Assembly: GCA_028713555.1 (NCBI GenBank)
Contig: JAQTOA010000008.1
Coordinates: 1 to 64,000 of the forward strand
DNA from: Sterolibacterium sp.
Lineage (GTDB): Bacteria > Pseudomonadota > Gammaproteobacteria > Burkholderiales > Rhodocyclaceae
Reading direction: 5' to 3'
DNA length: 64,000 nucleotides
Translations under genes and position numbers: made by a program
The notes under the pieces: model-generated
Told to the model about the DNA's origin: nothing
Databases searched by the model: none
What the model saw: the letters and a program-made list of their open reading frames with translations, nothing else
Shown here: positions 53,214-60,577 of the stretch, one piece after another
Layout: every line of letters starts with the position of its first letter
How positions within the stretch are numbered: the stretch's first letter is position 1

Positions 53214-53387
53214 ATGAATAAGGATCAAGCCAAAGGACGCATCGAAGAAGCAAAAGGTAAAGTGAAGGAAGTCGCCGGCAAGGTGATTGGCAATAAAGAC
53301 TTGGAGCAAAAAGGAAAGGTTCAGAATCTCGGCGGCAAAGTCCAGGCCGGATATGGCGATTTGAAGGAAGACATCAAGCATATCTGA
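53214..53387 (+). CDS. CsbD family stress protein
   Basis: A 57-residue protein of the CsbD family (DQAKGRIEEAKGKVKEVAGKVIGNKDLEQKGK, then VQAGYGDLKEDIKHI). It is small, charged and likely helical and disordered in part. Family members are induced in general stress in many bacteria, but their role is unknown. Start 53214 follows CAGGAG. DUF3309 follows 92 bases later on the same strand. Confidence 0.93.
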   Translation: MNKDQAKGRIEEAKGKVKEVAGKVIGNKDLEQKGKVQNLGGKVQAGYGDLKEDIKHI

Positions 53388-53479
53388 GCGAGTAATCGTG
53401 TCCTGCCCCTGTAACCGTGCCTGTCATTTGGCAGGAAGTCCGGTTGCAGGGTTCCATGAGCAAAACAAGGAGATTCCCA

Positions 53480-53638
53480 ATGAGTATAGGAACGATTCTT
53501 TTAATCGTGCTGGTGCTGATGCTGTTGGGCGCGATCCCGACTTGGCCGCACAGCCGGCAATGGGGCTATTATCCCAGCGGCGGCATCGGCTTGGTGTTGC
53601 TGATCATCGTGGTATTGCTTCTGCTCGGCAGGATTTAG
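53480..53638 (+). CDS. DUF3309 family small membrane protein
   Basis: A 52-residue protein with two spans (TILLIVLVLMLLGAIP and GIGLVLLIIVVLLLLGRI) joined by TWPHSRQWGYYPSGG, the DUF3309 signature. Start 53480 follows AAGGAG. It is often found beside csbD and other tiny stress membrane proteins. Its function is unknown. It probably shares the csbD promoter. Confidence 0.92.
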   Translation: MSIGTILLIVLVLMLLGAIPTWPHSRQWGYYPSGGIGLVLLIIVVLLLLGRI

Positions 53639-53659
53639 CACATCCTCCGACCAAGCGGA

Positions 53660-54427
53660 TCACCGGGCGATCAAGTCCGGGAGCAGGCGGTCGAACTCTT
53701 TCTTGACCACCGCGTAGCATTCGCAGACCCGCTTTTCCAAACCCGCGCGATCGATCACGGTGATGTGGCCGCGGCGGTACTCGATCAAGCCGGCTTTGGC
53801 CACGTTGCCGGCGGCTTCCGTGACGCCCTCGCGGCGCACACCGAGCATGTTGGCGATCAACTCCTGCGTCATGACCAGTTCGTTGGTTGGCAGACGGTCG
53901 AGGCTCAGCAGCAGCCAGCGGCAGAACTGCTGGTCCAGGGAATGATGGCGGTTGCACACCGCCGTTTGCGCCATCTGGGTCAGCAAGGCCTGGGTGTAGC
54001 GCAGCAGCAGATGCTGCAATTCACCCGAGCGTTTGAATTCCTGTTTCAGCACCTGACCCGGCAACCGGTAGGTGTGTCCGGCGCTTTGCACGACGGCCCG
54101 GCTGGGCGTGGTTTCGCCACCCATGAAGAGGGAGACGCCGACGATGCCCTCGTTGCCGGCCACGGCAATTTCGGCCGATGAGCCATCCTCCATGACGTAG
54201 AGCATGGAGATGATCGAGTTGGTGGGGAAATAAACGTGGCGCATCTGCGTGCCGGATTCGTAAAGCGCATGCCCGAGCGGCAGCGGGACCAGTTCCAGAT
54301 GAGGAAGCAGACGCGCATATTCCTCCGCTGGCAGGGCGGCAAGAAGATGGTTCTGGCGTGGGTCATGCGGGGAAGAAATAAGTTGTCTCCCAATCAGCAG
54401 GCATGAGCGAACAAGCTTATCTGGCAA
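53660..54427 (-). CDS. Crp/Fnr family transcription regulator 2
   Basis: A 255-residue regulator. The sensor domain has MRHVYFPTNSIISMLYVMEDGSSAEIAVAGNEGIVGVSLFMGGETTPSRAVVQSAG, without a cAMP phosphate cassette. The winged helix is LVMTQELIANMLGVRREGVTEAAGNVAKAGLIEYRRGHITVIDR. The product is a near twin of the Crp/Fnr protein at 58218, and its recognition helix is the same. The start is uncertain; the frame begins at TTG 54427 with no clear ribosome site. No Cys cluster of FNR type is seen at the N-terminus. It is a candidate activator for the palindromic promoters. Confidence 0.87.
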   Translation of the reverse strand: MPDKLVRSCLLIGRQLISSPHDPRQNHLLAALPAEEYARLLPHLELVPLPLGHALYESGTQMRHVYFPTNSIISMLYVMEDGSSAEIAVAGNEGIVGVSLFMGGETTPSRAVVQSAGHTYRLPGQVLKQEFKRSGELQHLLLRYTQALLTQMAQTAVCNRHHSLDQQFCRWLLLSLDRLPTNELVMTQELIANMLGVRREGVTEAAGNVAKAGLIEYRRGHITVIDRAGLEKRVCECYAVVKKEFDRLLPDLIAR

Positions 54428-54507
54428 AGAAGAAAGTATATATTATTCATTCCGGCCATGGGCGATAGCATATATGGCCGCAAGAAATGCGGATGTGTAC
54501 GAAGCAT

Positions 54508-55125
54508 CTACACCGGCAGGATTTCCTCGGGTTCCTCGCTCGGTGCCAATTGTTCGTCCGGCTCGCCGCGCTCATCCAGTGCGGCAAGCACCAGATCCGG
54601 ATTCATCGACTGCTGCAGGGCGACCGCCTCGGGATCATGGCGATTTTTGACATTGGGCAAATCACGCCGCAATTCTTCCAGCAGGTCGATCAGCTTGGCG
54701 GCTTTCTGCTCGGTCAATAGCGTCACCTTGAGGTCCAGATGCGCCCGCTGCTCGGCAAGCTTGGCGAGCCGGTTCTGTTTGGTCAGCACAATAGTCGAAG
54801 TCAGCAATGCGCCCAGACCGATAATTCCCTGCAGCCAGAAAAACGGCGCCGGGTCGAATTCGGCCATGCCAAGCTGGCGAAAAGTGTCGTTGGCAAGCAT
54901 CCAGATCGCGATAAAGAGCAGGATGATGCCAAGAAAAACCGGCTGCCCGATATACAGGCTGATGCGTTCGAGTATCCGCTGCGAGCGGCTGATCTTCTGA
55001 TCCTCGCGCGTGTAGAACTCAAGCACCGCCTCGATGTTCTGGCTGATCTGGTCACGTTCGGATTCGCGCGGCGTCTCCCTGGCATCCGGATTGGATGTCG
55101 GTGGCATGGCAGGTCTGGATCCCAT
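54508..55125 (-). CDS. DUF1003 family membrane protein
   Basis: A 205-residue protein. An N-terminal charged helical stretch leads to the DUF1003 block: ISRSQRILERISLYIGQPVFLGIILLFIAIWMLAND, then FDPAPFFWLQGIIGLGALLTSTIVLTKQNR. It has two spans and a C-terminal charged tail. Start 55125 (MGSRPAM) follows AGAGG; 55140 is also possible. The family is of unknown function and often close to stress genes. The palindromic site at 55203 has a -10 in register on this strand too. Confidence 0.88.
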   Translation of the reverse strand: MGSRPAMPPTSNPDARETPRESERDQISQNIEAVLEFYTREDQKISRSQRILERISLYIGQPVFLGIILLFIAIWMLANDTFRQLGMAEFDPAPFFWLQGIIGLGALLTSTIVLTKQNRLAKLAEQRAHLDLKVTLLTEQKAAKLIDLLEELRRDLPNVKNRHDPEAVALQQSMNPDLVLAALDERGEPDEQLAPSEEPEEILPV

Positions 55126-55202
55126 CTGAGCCTCTTGCATGATTCATAAATCCCGAGGATATGGACGTCGCTTTGAGTATGGAAGCGATTCCTCGGCCTG
55201 TA

Positions 55203-55245
55203 TGTTTGCCAGCGCACAGAACGCATGCCGGATTATGGGGATGAT
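55203..55245 (+). promoter_or_regulatory. palindromic activator site, possibly two-way (ompA-like / DUF1003)
   Basis: TGTTTGCCAGCGCACA (55203-55218) is followed by GAA, and GATGAT lies at 55240-55245 toward the OmpA-type gene. On the minus strand CATACT (55181-55176) is in exact register toward the DUF1003 gene, so the site may work both ways. Confidence 0.45.
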
Positions 55246-55421
55246 GGCCGCAATCTTGGACAACATGCAGTACGCTTCACCAACACTCGTCTGGCGCATC
55301 GCGAGGTGGCGACGGGTTCTGATTGCTCGGTAGTGACTGTCAGTATCTCGCCGCTTTTGCAGGCAGTCGGAAAAAGAAGGCAAGGCGGAATGACGCAACA
55401 ACTTAGGAAGCGGGAATGATC

Positions 55422-56111
55422 ATGAAAAATACATTTACCAAGAAGCAAAGCAGCCTGGCCATATCGTGTGCCATGGCGCTGGTCGTGCTATCCGGCACAG
55501 CCAGGGCGGAAACTAACCCGGCGGACACCGGCTACCTTGATGACCAGCGTGGCACGGTAGTAAAGAGCGGCTTCGGGCTGTGCTGGCACAACGGTACCGG
55601 TCCCGCTCCATTGTCTCCGAACGAATGCGATTCGGGCGCCGCTCAGGCGCCGATCGCCAAACTCGCTGAGCCCGCGCAGAAACCGGTGCAATTGGCTGCA
55701 GTGACGCCAGTTGCCAAGCCGGCAGCCCAGCGCGTGACGCTGGATGCCGATACGCTGTTCGATTTCAACAAGGCGGTGCTGCGTCCTGCTGGACGAACGG
55801 CGCTGGATGATTTTGTCGTCAAGACCAGGGACATCAGCCCGGAAGTGATCATGGCTGTCGGGCATGCCGACCGTTTCGGCTCCGAGGGTTACAACCAGCA
55901 GCTTTCCGAACATCGTGCGGAAGCCGTCAAGGCCTATCTGATCGGCAAAGGCATCGCCGCGAATCGCCTGCAAACCGAAGGCAAGGGCGAGACCCAACCG
56001 GTCACCAAGGCCGGCGAATGCAACGGCGCCAAGAGCGCCAAGGTGATCGCCTGCCTGCAACCCGACCGTCGCGTCGACGTCGAAGTGGTGGGTACCCGGA
56101 TCGCCATGTAA
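55422..56111 (+). CDS. OmpA family peptidoglycan-binding protein
   Basis: A 229-residue exported protein. The signal peptide is MKNTFTKKQSSLAISCAMALVVLSGTARA. A short Cys-containing part follows (SGFGLCWHNGTGPAPLSPNECD), then an OmpA_C domain with DADTLFDFNKAVLRPAGRTALDDF and GHADRFGSEGYNQQLSEHRAEAVKAYLIGKGI. The OmpA_C domain binds diaminopimelate in peptidoglycan. There is no N-terminal beta barrel. Start 55422 is preferred to 55416 for its ribosome site. Confidence 0.9.
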   Translation: MKNTFTKKQSSLAISCAMALVVLSGTARAETNPADTGYLDDQRGTVVKSGFGLCWHNGTGPAPLSPNECDSGAAQAPIAKLAEPAQKPVQLAAVTPVAKPAAQRVTLDADTLFDFNKAVLRPAGRTALDDFVVKTRDISPEVIMAVGHADRFGSEGYNQQLSEHRAEAVKAYLIGKGIAANRLQTEGKGETQPVTKAGECNGAKSAKVIACLQPDRRVDVEVVGTRIAM

Positions 56112-56120
56112 ATATGAGGG

Positions 56121-56177
56121 TAGAGCCTGTTTGCATTCAGTTGGCGCGACGCGTATCCTGAATGCAAACAGGCTCTA
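56121..56177. terminator. 20-bp perfect inverted repeat after the OmpA-type gene
   Basis: TAGAGCCTGTTTGCATTCAG (56121-56140) is exactly complementary to 56158-56177, with a 17-base spacer. It begins nine bases after the OmpA stop and ends eleven before the yceH start. It may be a terminator, or a short inverted-repeat element of the genome. The spacer has no obvious coding or site sequence. Confidence 0.5.
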
Positions 56178-56187
56178 GACATATGGC

Positions 56188-56862
56188 ATGAACATCGAAC
56201 TCACGCTCCACGAAACCCGCGTCATCGGCTGCCTGATCGAAAAGGAAATTACCACCCCCGAGCAATATCCGCTATCGCTCAATGCCCTTACCAACGCCTG
56301 CAACCAGAAGAGTAACCGCGACCCGGTGCTCGACCTCGACGAAGCCAGCGTCCAGCAGGTGGTCGATGCGCTGATCAAGAAATACTATGTTAACGAACAC
56401 GGCGGTTTCGGCAGTCGCGTGCCAAAGTTCCAGCACCGTTTCTGCAACAGCAATTACGGCACCCTGAAATTCTCGCCGCAGGAACTCGGCATCGTCTGCG
56501 AACTTTTCCTGCGCGGCCCGCAAACGCCGGGAGAATTGCGCAGCCGTGCCAGCCGGCTGTGCCGGTTTAACGACGCGACCGAAGTCGAAGCGACGCTGAA
56601 GCAACTCGCCCAGCGCGAAGATGGCCCTTTCGTGGTGCGCCTGCCGCGCGAGCCGGGCAAGCGCGAAGCGCGCTACGCCCATTTGTTCAGCGGCGAAGTG
56701 ACCGGCGCCGAAGCGCATGGGGCAGCGGTTGGTTGCGCCGATCCGGGCGACAAGGCGGAAACCGCAGGTAGCCGCCTAAGCCAGCTCGAACAACGGGTAA
56801 GCGATCTTGAAACCGAACTCGCGGCATTGAAGAGACTGGTCGAAGCAGGCCGTGAGCCATGA
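56188..56862 (+). CDS. yceH: YceH (DUF480) family protein
   Basis: A 224-residue protein made of two winged-helix units. Marks are [42 protein letters not shown] at the start and [30 protein letters not shown] in the middle. A C-terminal coiled coil ([20 protein letters not shown]) ends it. Its function is not known. It overlaps the next gene by four bases, so the pair is translationally coupled. Confidence 0.92.
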   Translation: MNIELTLHETRVIGCLIEKEITTPEQYPLSLNALTNACNQKSNRDPVLDLDEASVQQVVDALIKKYYVNEHGGFGSRVPKFQHRFCNSNYGTLKFSPQELGIVCELFLRGPQTPGELRSRASRLCRFNDATEVEATLKQLAQREDGPFVVRLPREPGKREARYAHLFSGEVTGAEAHGAAVGCADPGDKAETAGSRLSQLEQRVSDLETELAALKRLVEAGREP

Positions 56863-57836
56863 ACAGGATTGCGCTGCTTCTATTTGCCCTGATTTGCACC
56901 GAAGCCGCTGCGGATGTTGATGGCGGCATCGCGGCGTATAAGCGCGGGGAGTTTGCCGCAGCTTTCGCGGAGTTTAGCGTCGCCGCCGGCAAGGACGATC
57001 CTTTTGCCCAGAATGTGCTGGGTACGATGTACGTCCAGGGGCGCGGCGTGAGGCAAGATTACAAGCTGGCGATGGATTGGTTTTACAAGGCGCAGATCCT
57101 GGGGTTTCCTGAAGCGATGGCGAATCTGGCGAAAATGTACGCACAAGGTTTAGGCGTGCCACAGAACAACGCGGCTGCTCTCCAGTACTATCGCGAAGCG
57201 GCGTTCGCCGGATTTCAGCCGGCGATATTGCGGATGGCGGAAATCTACGAAAAGGGCGAGTTGGGTGTAGCGCCCGATGCAACGCTGGCCCTTGCCTGGC
57301 GAGTCCGGCTGCGCGGAGGGCCGGTTGAGGCCAGCAAGGTGCGGGTGATGCCGGCCACGGCGGTGGCGACGGAAGACCAGTCTGGCGTGAGGAAGGCGCC
57401 GGCCGCCTCCTTGCCAAAGCCTGCGAGCAAGGATCAGGCAGTTCCCGCTCCTGTCGATAATGGTGCGCTATTTGAGAAGCAGGTATTCAAAAGGCTCGAG
57501 AATAATCGACCACGCGCGCGCAAGCTGTTTGTTGCATCGACCGACAACACGCCGTCGCTGGCCGGGTATCTCAAGGAACTGCGGACTCAACTGGGCAGCC
57601 TGCTGGCGCCTGCTTTCTCGGCCTCGAAGCCGGATGAAAGGATGATCGTCACATTGACCATCCCCAGGGATGGAACACTAACAGACATCGAATTGAGCCA
57701 AGGGTCGGGAAACCCGAAAACTGACCGAAGGGTTCTGTCATCATTGAAAAAGCTTACGCGCCTGCGGCCATTGCCAGCGGAAATTGAAGGTGGAGCAGAT
57801 ACGCTGGTAGTTAGTGTCGGGCTGCCAATCGAATAA
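56859..57836 (+). CDS. Sel1-repeat protein with a TonB-like C-terminus
   Basis: A 325-residue exported protein. A short signal peptide ([18 protein letters not shown]) is followed by three Sel1/TPR-like repeats (about residues 20-140: [34 protein letters not shown] and two more units). A Pro/Ala linker leads to a C-terminal domain of about 90 residues ([38 protein letters not shown]) that fits the TonB C-terminal fold. It may link an envelope partner to energy or scaffold functions. It begins within the yceH gene end. Confidence 0.8.
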   Translation: MNRIALLLFALICTEAAADVDGGIAAYKRGEFAAAFAEFSVAAGKDDPFAQNVLGTMYVQGRGVRQDYKLAMDWFYKAQILGFPEAMANLAKMYAQGLGVPQNNAAALQYYREAAFAGFQPAILRMAEIYEKGELGVAPDATLALAWRVRLRGGPVEASKVRVMPATAVATEDQSGVRKAPAASLPKPASKDQAVPAPVDNGALFEKQVFKRLENNRPRARKLFVASTDNTPSLAGYLKELRTQLGSLLAPAFSASKPDERMIVTLTIPRDGTLTDIELSQGSGNPKTDRRVLSSLKKLTRLRPLPAEIEGGADTLVVSVGLPIE

Positions 57837-58217
57837 CTGGTAACGATGCAATACTGAAATACCCTGACCCAGAGTATCCAGAAGTGCTATCAGAACGCCC
57901 GACCTGAGCCAGTGGTCGCCTGACACGGGGCGCAGATGGCCACAGGGAAAACCATCCCTTTTCGCCACCAACAGCGCGATACGGCCATAGCCCAGGCCTT
58001 GATCGAGGCAAACAATCCCATGCCGGTAGTCGATCATGCGCGAGGTCAATACCTGTTTTCAGGTATCGGCAAATAAGGTAATCAGGGTATTTCCATCTTT
58101 TACTTTGCCGCCTATATTTCAATCTCTATAAATAGCCTGTTACTGTTTATAGCGGTCGTCGCATCGAGCCATGTCGGTGAAGTCGTTTGATTGTCGCTGA
58201 GAATTGGAAGAAAACTC
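57837..58217. other. 381-bp gap before the Crp/Fnr gene
   Basis: A minus-strand open frame (about 57741-58037, MIDYRHGIVCLDQGLGYGRI) overlaps the end of the Sel1 gene and has no ribosome site. I could not recognise it. The region also holds the 18-bp palindrome at 58049-58066. No palindromic promoter of the main family was found. Confidence 0.35.
58049..58066. promoter_or_regulatory. 18-bp perfect palindrome upstream of the Crp/Fnr gene
   Basis: ATACCTGTTTTCAGGTAT reads the same on both strands apart from the four-base centre. It lies about 150 bases before the Crp/Fnr gene at 58218 and is a plausible operator. It differs from the dispersed promoter motif. Confidence 0.35.
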
Positions 58218-59018
58218 ATGCAACCATGTCACCCCCCCCCCCCGCATCACCCCCACCAGAACCATATTCTCGCTGCCCTGCCGACGCAGGAATATGTACG
58301 CCTGTTCCCGCATCTGGAACTGGTGCCGTTGCCACTCGGCCACGTGCTTCACGAGTCCGGCCGCAGGATGTCACACGTATATTTTCCCACCACCGCCATC
58401 GTCTCCCGGCTCTACGTCATGGAGGATGGAGCATCGGCCGAAATTGCCGTGGTCGGCAACGATGGCGTCGTCGGCGTCTCCATCTTCATGGGCGGTGAAA
58501 CCACACCCAGCCGGGCCGTCGTGCAAAGCGGCGGTCACGCCTACCGGCTGCCGGGGCATCTGCTGAAGCGGGAATTCGAGCGCTCTGTTGAACTACAGCA
58601 TCTGTTGTTGCGCTACAGTCAGGCATTGCTGACCCTGATGGCGCAGACGGCGGTGTGCAATCGCCATCATTCGCTGGATCAACAGCTCTGTCGCTGGCTG
58701 TTGCTGAGCTTCGACCGCTTGTCTTCCAACGAACTGATCATGACGCAGGAGCTGATCGCCAACATGCTCGGTGTGCGCCGCGAAGGCGTCACGGAGGCCG
58801 CCGGCAACTTGCACCGGGCTGGCTTGATCGAGTACCGCCGTGGCCACATCACCGTGCTTGACCGAGAGGGCATGGAGGCACGGGTTTGCGAGTGCTACGC
58901 GGTAGTCAGGAAGGAGTTCGATCGCCTGCTCCCGGAAAAGATCGTTCGGAAATCAGCTCACAACCGGATCGGCCACGATTTGATCGAACACGGCCATCCC
59001 AAAGAATCCTTCATCTAG
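58218..59018 (+). CDS. Crp/Fnr family transcription regulator 3, with a C12 tract near its start
   Basis: A 266-residue regulator. Its sensor domain (MSHVYFPTTAIVSRLYVMEDGASAEIAVVGNDGVVGVSIFMGGETTPSRAVVQSGG) and winged helix (LIMTQELIANMLGVRREGVTEAAGNLHRAGLIEYRRGHITVLDREGM) are nearly those of the twin at 53660-54427. Start 58218 follows GGAAG; a TTG nine codons upstream is also possible. Codons 5-9 run through 12 C residues and give HPPPPHH, so slippage would break the frame. It is a candidate activator of the dispersed promoters. Confidence 0.87.
   Translation: MQPCHPPPPHHPHQNHILAALPTQEYVRLFPHLELVPLPLGHVLHESGRRMSHVYFPTTAIVSRLYVMEDGASAEIAVVGNDGVVGVSIFMGGETTPSRAVVQSGGHAYRLPGHLLKREFERSVELQHLLLRYSQALLTLMAQTAVCNRHHSLDQQLCRWLLLSFDRLSSNELIMTQELIANMLGVRREGVTEAAGNLHRAGLIEYRRGHITVLDREGMEARVCECYAVVRKEFDRLLPEKIVRKSAHNRIGHDLIEHGHPKESFI
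58232..58243 (+). repeat. run of 12 C within codons 5-9 of the Crp/Fnr gene
   Basis: The tract spans 58232-58243 and is the longest single-base run noticed in the window. A gain or loss of one C would shift the frame and give a short, unrelated product. The twin gene at 53660 has no such tract at the matching place. Confidence 0.8.
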
Positions 59019-59100
59019 CCGCAACAACTTCCCACGCCCCAACACAAGCTTGCAATCAGTGTGTTGGCGCAAAGCAGGCGATGCTCTTGCTTGCCTGGTA

Positions 59101-59143
59101 TGTGCGTCAGCAGACAGACGGCGAAGCGCAATCACCATAATCT
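59101..59143 (+). promoter_or_regulatory. palindromic activator site and -10 for the glycine-zipper operon
   Basis: TGTGCGTCAGCAGACA (59101-59116) is followed by GAC, and TAATCT lies at 59138-59143 in exact register. It is closely similar to the site at 40921. Confidence 0.6.
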
Positions 59144-59271
59144 GGCGTCATCGGAGTCAATAGGGATGTACTGCCCGCACCGCGGCAATGCGCGCTTTTG
59201 GCGAAGAGAAGTGTTTGCCCGGCAAGGATGCCGATGCAGCGCTCCCAAGCTCACCACATAAAGGACAGATC

Positions 59272-59487
59272 ATGAAATCAATACAGAAATTTGCACTCAG
59301 TGCAGTTACCGCAGCAATGCTGATCGGCTTGAGTGGTTGTTCCGGCATGACGGCACAGGAAAAGAACACCGCCATTGGCGCCGGTGTTGGCGCCATCGGA
59401 GGCTCCGTTCTTACGGGTGGCAGCACGGTCGGAACCGTCGGCGGCGCTGTTGTCGGCGGCGCCATCGGCCATGAAGTCAACAAATAA
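59272..59487 (+). CDS. OsmB-like glycine-zipper lipoprotein
   Basis: A 71-residue lipoprotein. The signal peptide has a lipobox (LIGLSGCSG). The mature part is a glycine zipper (TAIGAGVGAIGGSVLTGGSTVGTVGGAVVGGAIGHEV). This is the layout of OsmB, an osmotic stress lipoprotein. Start 59272 follows AAGGACAG. Its stop overlaps the next start (TAATG), so the two are coupled. Confidence 0.88.
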   Translation: MKSIQKFALSAVTAAMLIGLSGCSGMTAQEKNTAIGAGVGAIGGSVLTGGSTVGTVGGAVVGGAIGHEVNK

Positions 59488-59684
59488 TGATGAAACTCGG
59501 AAAAGCCATCGGTGCCGCCCTGGTCCTGAGTGTCTTGTTTGCGGTGCTCCCTGCCTGCCAGAAGCAGGAAGGCCCGGCAGAGCATGCCGGCAAGGAAGTC
59601 GACAAGGCGGTTGAGAAGGCCGGACAACAGATAGAAAAGGCCGGCGACAGAATCCAGGATGCGGCCAAGGGCGACAAAAAGTAA
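59487..59684 (+). CDS. small lipoprotein with a Lys/Glu/Ala helix
   Basis: A 65-residue lipoprotein. The signal peptide ends in VLPACQK, and the mature part is one charged amphipathic helix (GKEVDKAVEKAGQQIEKAGDRIQDAAKGDKK). It resembles hypothetical lipoproteins with repeated K-A-G/D-x-I units. Its function is unknown. It overlaps the stop of the OsmB-like gene and lies 32 bases before the crystallin-domain gene. Confidence 0.75.
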   Translation: MMKLGKAIGAALVLSVLFAVLPACQKQEGPAEHAGKEVDKAVEKAGQQIEKAGDRIQDAAKGDKK

Positions 59685-59716
59685 GCACTGCACGCAATTT
59701 ATTACAGGAGAAATTC

Positions 59717-60526
59717 ATGAATGCAATATTGAGAAATGCCTTGGCGGTGGCTGGAGTGGCGATCGCCACTCAAGCGGTGGCACAAGTTACGTTTTACGAA
59801 CGTGAAGGCTTTGACGGCCAGTCTTTCACCACGGATAAACAGATCAATAACTTCGAGCGCTTTGGCTTCAATGATCGCGCTTCGTCGGTCATGGTTCAGA
59901 GCAACCGCTGGGAGGTTTGCGAGGATGTCAAGTTCAGAGGTCGCTGTGTCGTCCTGCGTCCGGGCAGGTATCCATCATTGGCCGCGATGGGCATGAATAA
60001 CCGTATTTCGTCGATGCGGGGCGTGAGCAAGAACATGCGCATCGACGAGGATCGCTACGCGCCTGCACCGGTTGCTGAACGCGACTACAAGCGGCGCGAT
60101 TATGAGAAGCTGTTCGAGGCGAACGTCACGTCAGTGCGCGCCGTAGTTGGGCCGCCCGAGCAGCGCTGCTGGATCGAGCATGAAAAAGTCGTTCAGGAAC
60201 GCGGCAATGCCAACGTCCCCGGAGCGATTGCCGGCGCCTTGATTGGTGGCATCATCGGTCACCAGGTTGGTAGCGGGCGCGGTAACGATCTGGCCACGGT
60301 CGGCGGCGCTGTGGCGGGTGGTGCGTTAGGTTCCAATGTGGGCCGCGATGCTGGCGGACAGGTGTCTACCAAAGACGTCCAGCATTGCAAGAACGTACCC
60401 AGTCAGGCCAAACCAGAATTCTGGGATGTCACTTACAACTTCCGGGGTCAGGAGCATCGCGTGCAGTTGACCGCTCCTCCCGGATCCACAGTCACCGTCA
60501 ACGAACGGGGCGAGCCACGGGAATAA
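59717..60526 (+). CDS. beta/gamma-crystallin and glycine-zipper protein
   Basis: A 269-residue exported protein. The signal peptide is MNAILRNALAVAGVAIATQAVA. The first half is a beta/gamma-crystallin-like domain (VTFYEREGFDGQSFTTDKQINNFERFGFNDRASSVMVQ, then VLRPGRYPSL). The second has a glycine zipper (AGALIGGIIGHQVGSGRG and VAGGALGSNVGRDAGGQ) and a conserved end with VTYNFRGQEHRVQLTAPPGSTVTV. The zipper part is a 2TM-type module seen in outer-membrane stress proteins. A ribosome site (CAGGAG) precedes the start. Confidence 0.85.
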   Translation: MNAILRNALAVAGVAIATQAVAQVTFYEREGFDGQSFTTDKQINNFERFGFNDRASSVMVQSNRWEVCEDVKFRGRCVVLRPGRYPSLAAMGMNNRISSMRGVSKNMRIDEDRYAPAPVAERDYKRRDYEKLFEANVTSVRAVVGPPEQRCWIEHEKVVQERGNANVPGAIAGALIGGIIGHQVGSGRGNDLATVGGAVAGGALGSNVGRDAGGQVSTKDVQHCKNVPSQAKPEFWDVTYNFRGQEHRVQLTAPPGSTVTVNERGEPRE

Positions 60527-60577
60527 TCCAATATAGCGAACAGAGCAAGGCAGTCATTCGAACAGGTCGGAGGAAGT

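Noticed and set aside
57741-58037. Minus-strand open frame of about 98 codons
   Set aside because: It overlaps the Sel1 gene end and lacks a ribosome site; noted in the gap entry but not called.
59058-59073. Second palindrome-like sequence before the glycine-zipper operon
   Set aside because: It fits 12 of 16 positions but lacks the flanking GAC, and the strong site at 59101 explains the promoter.
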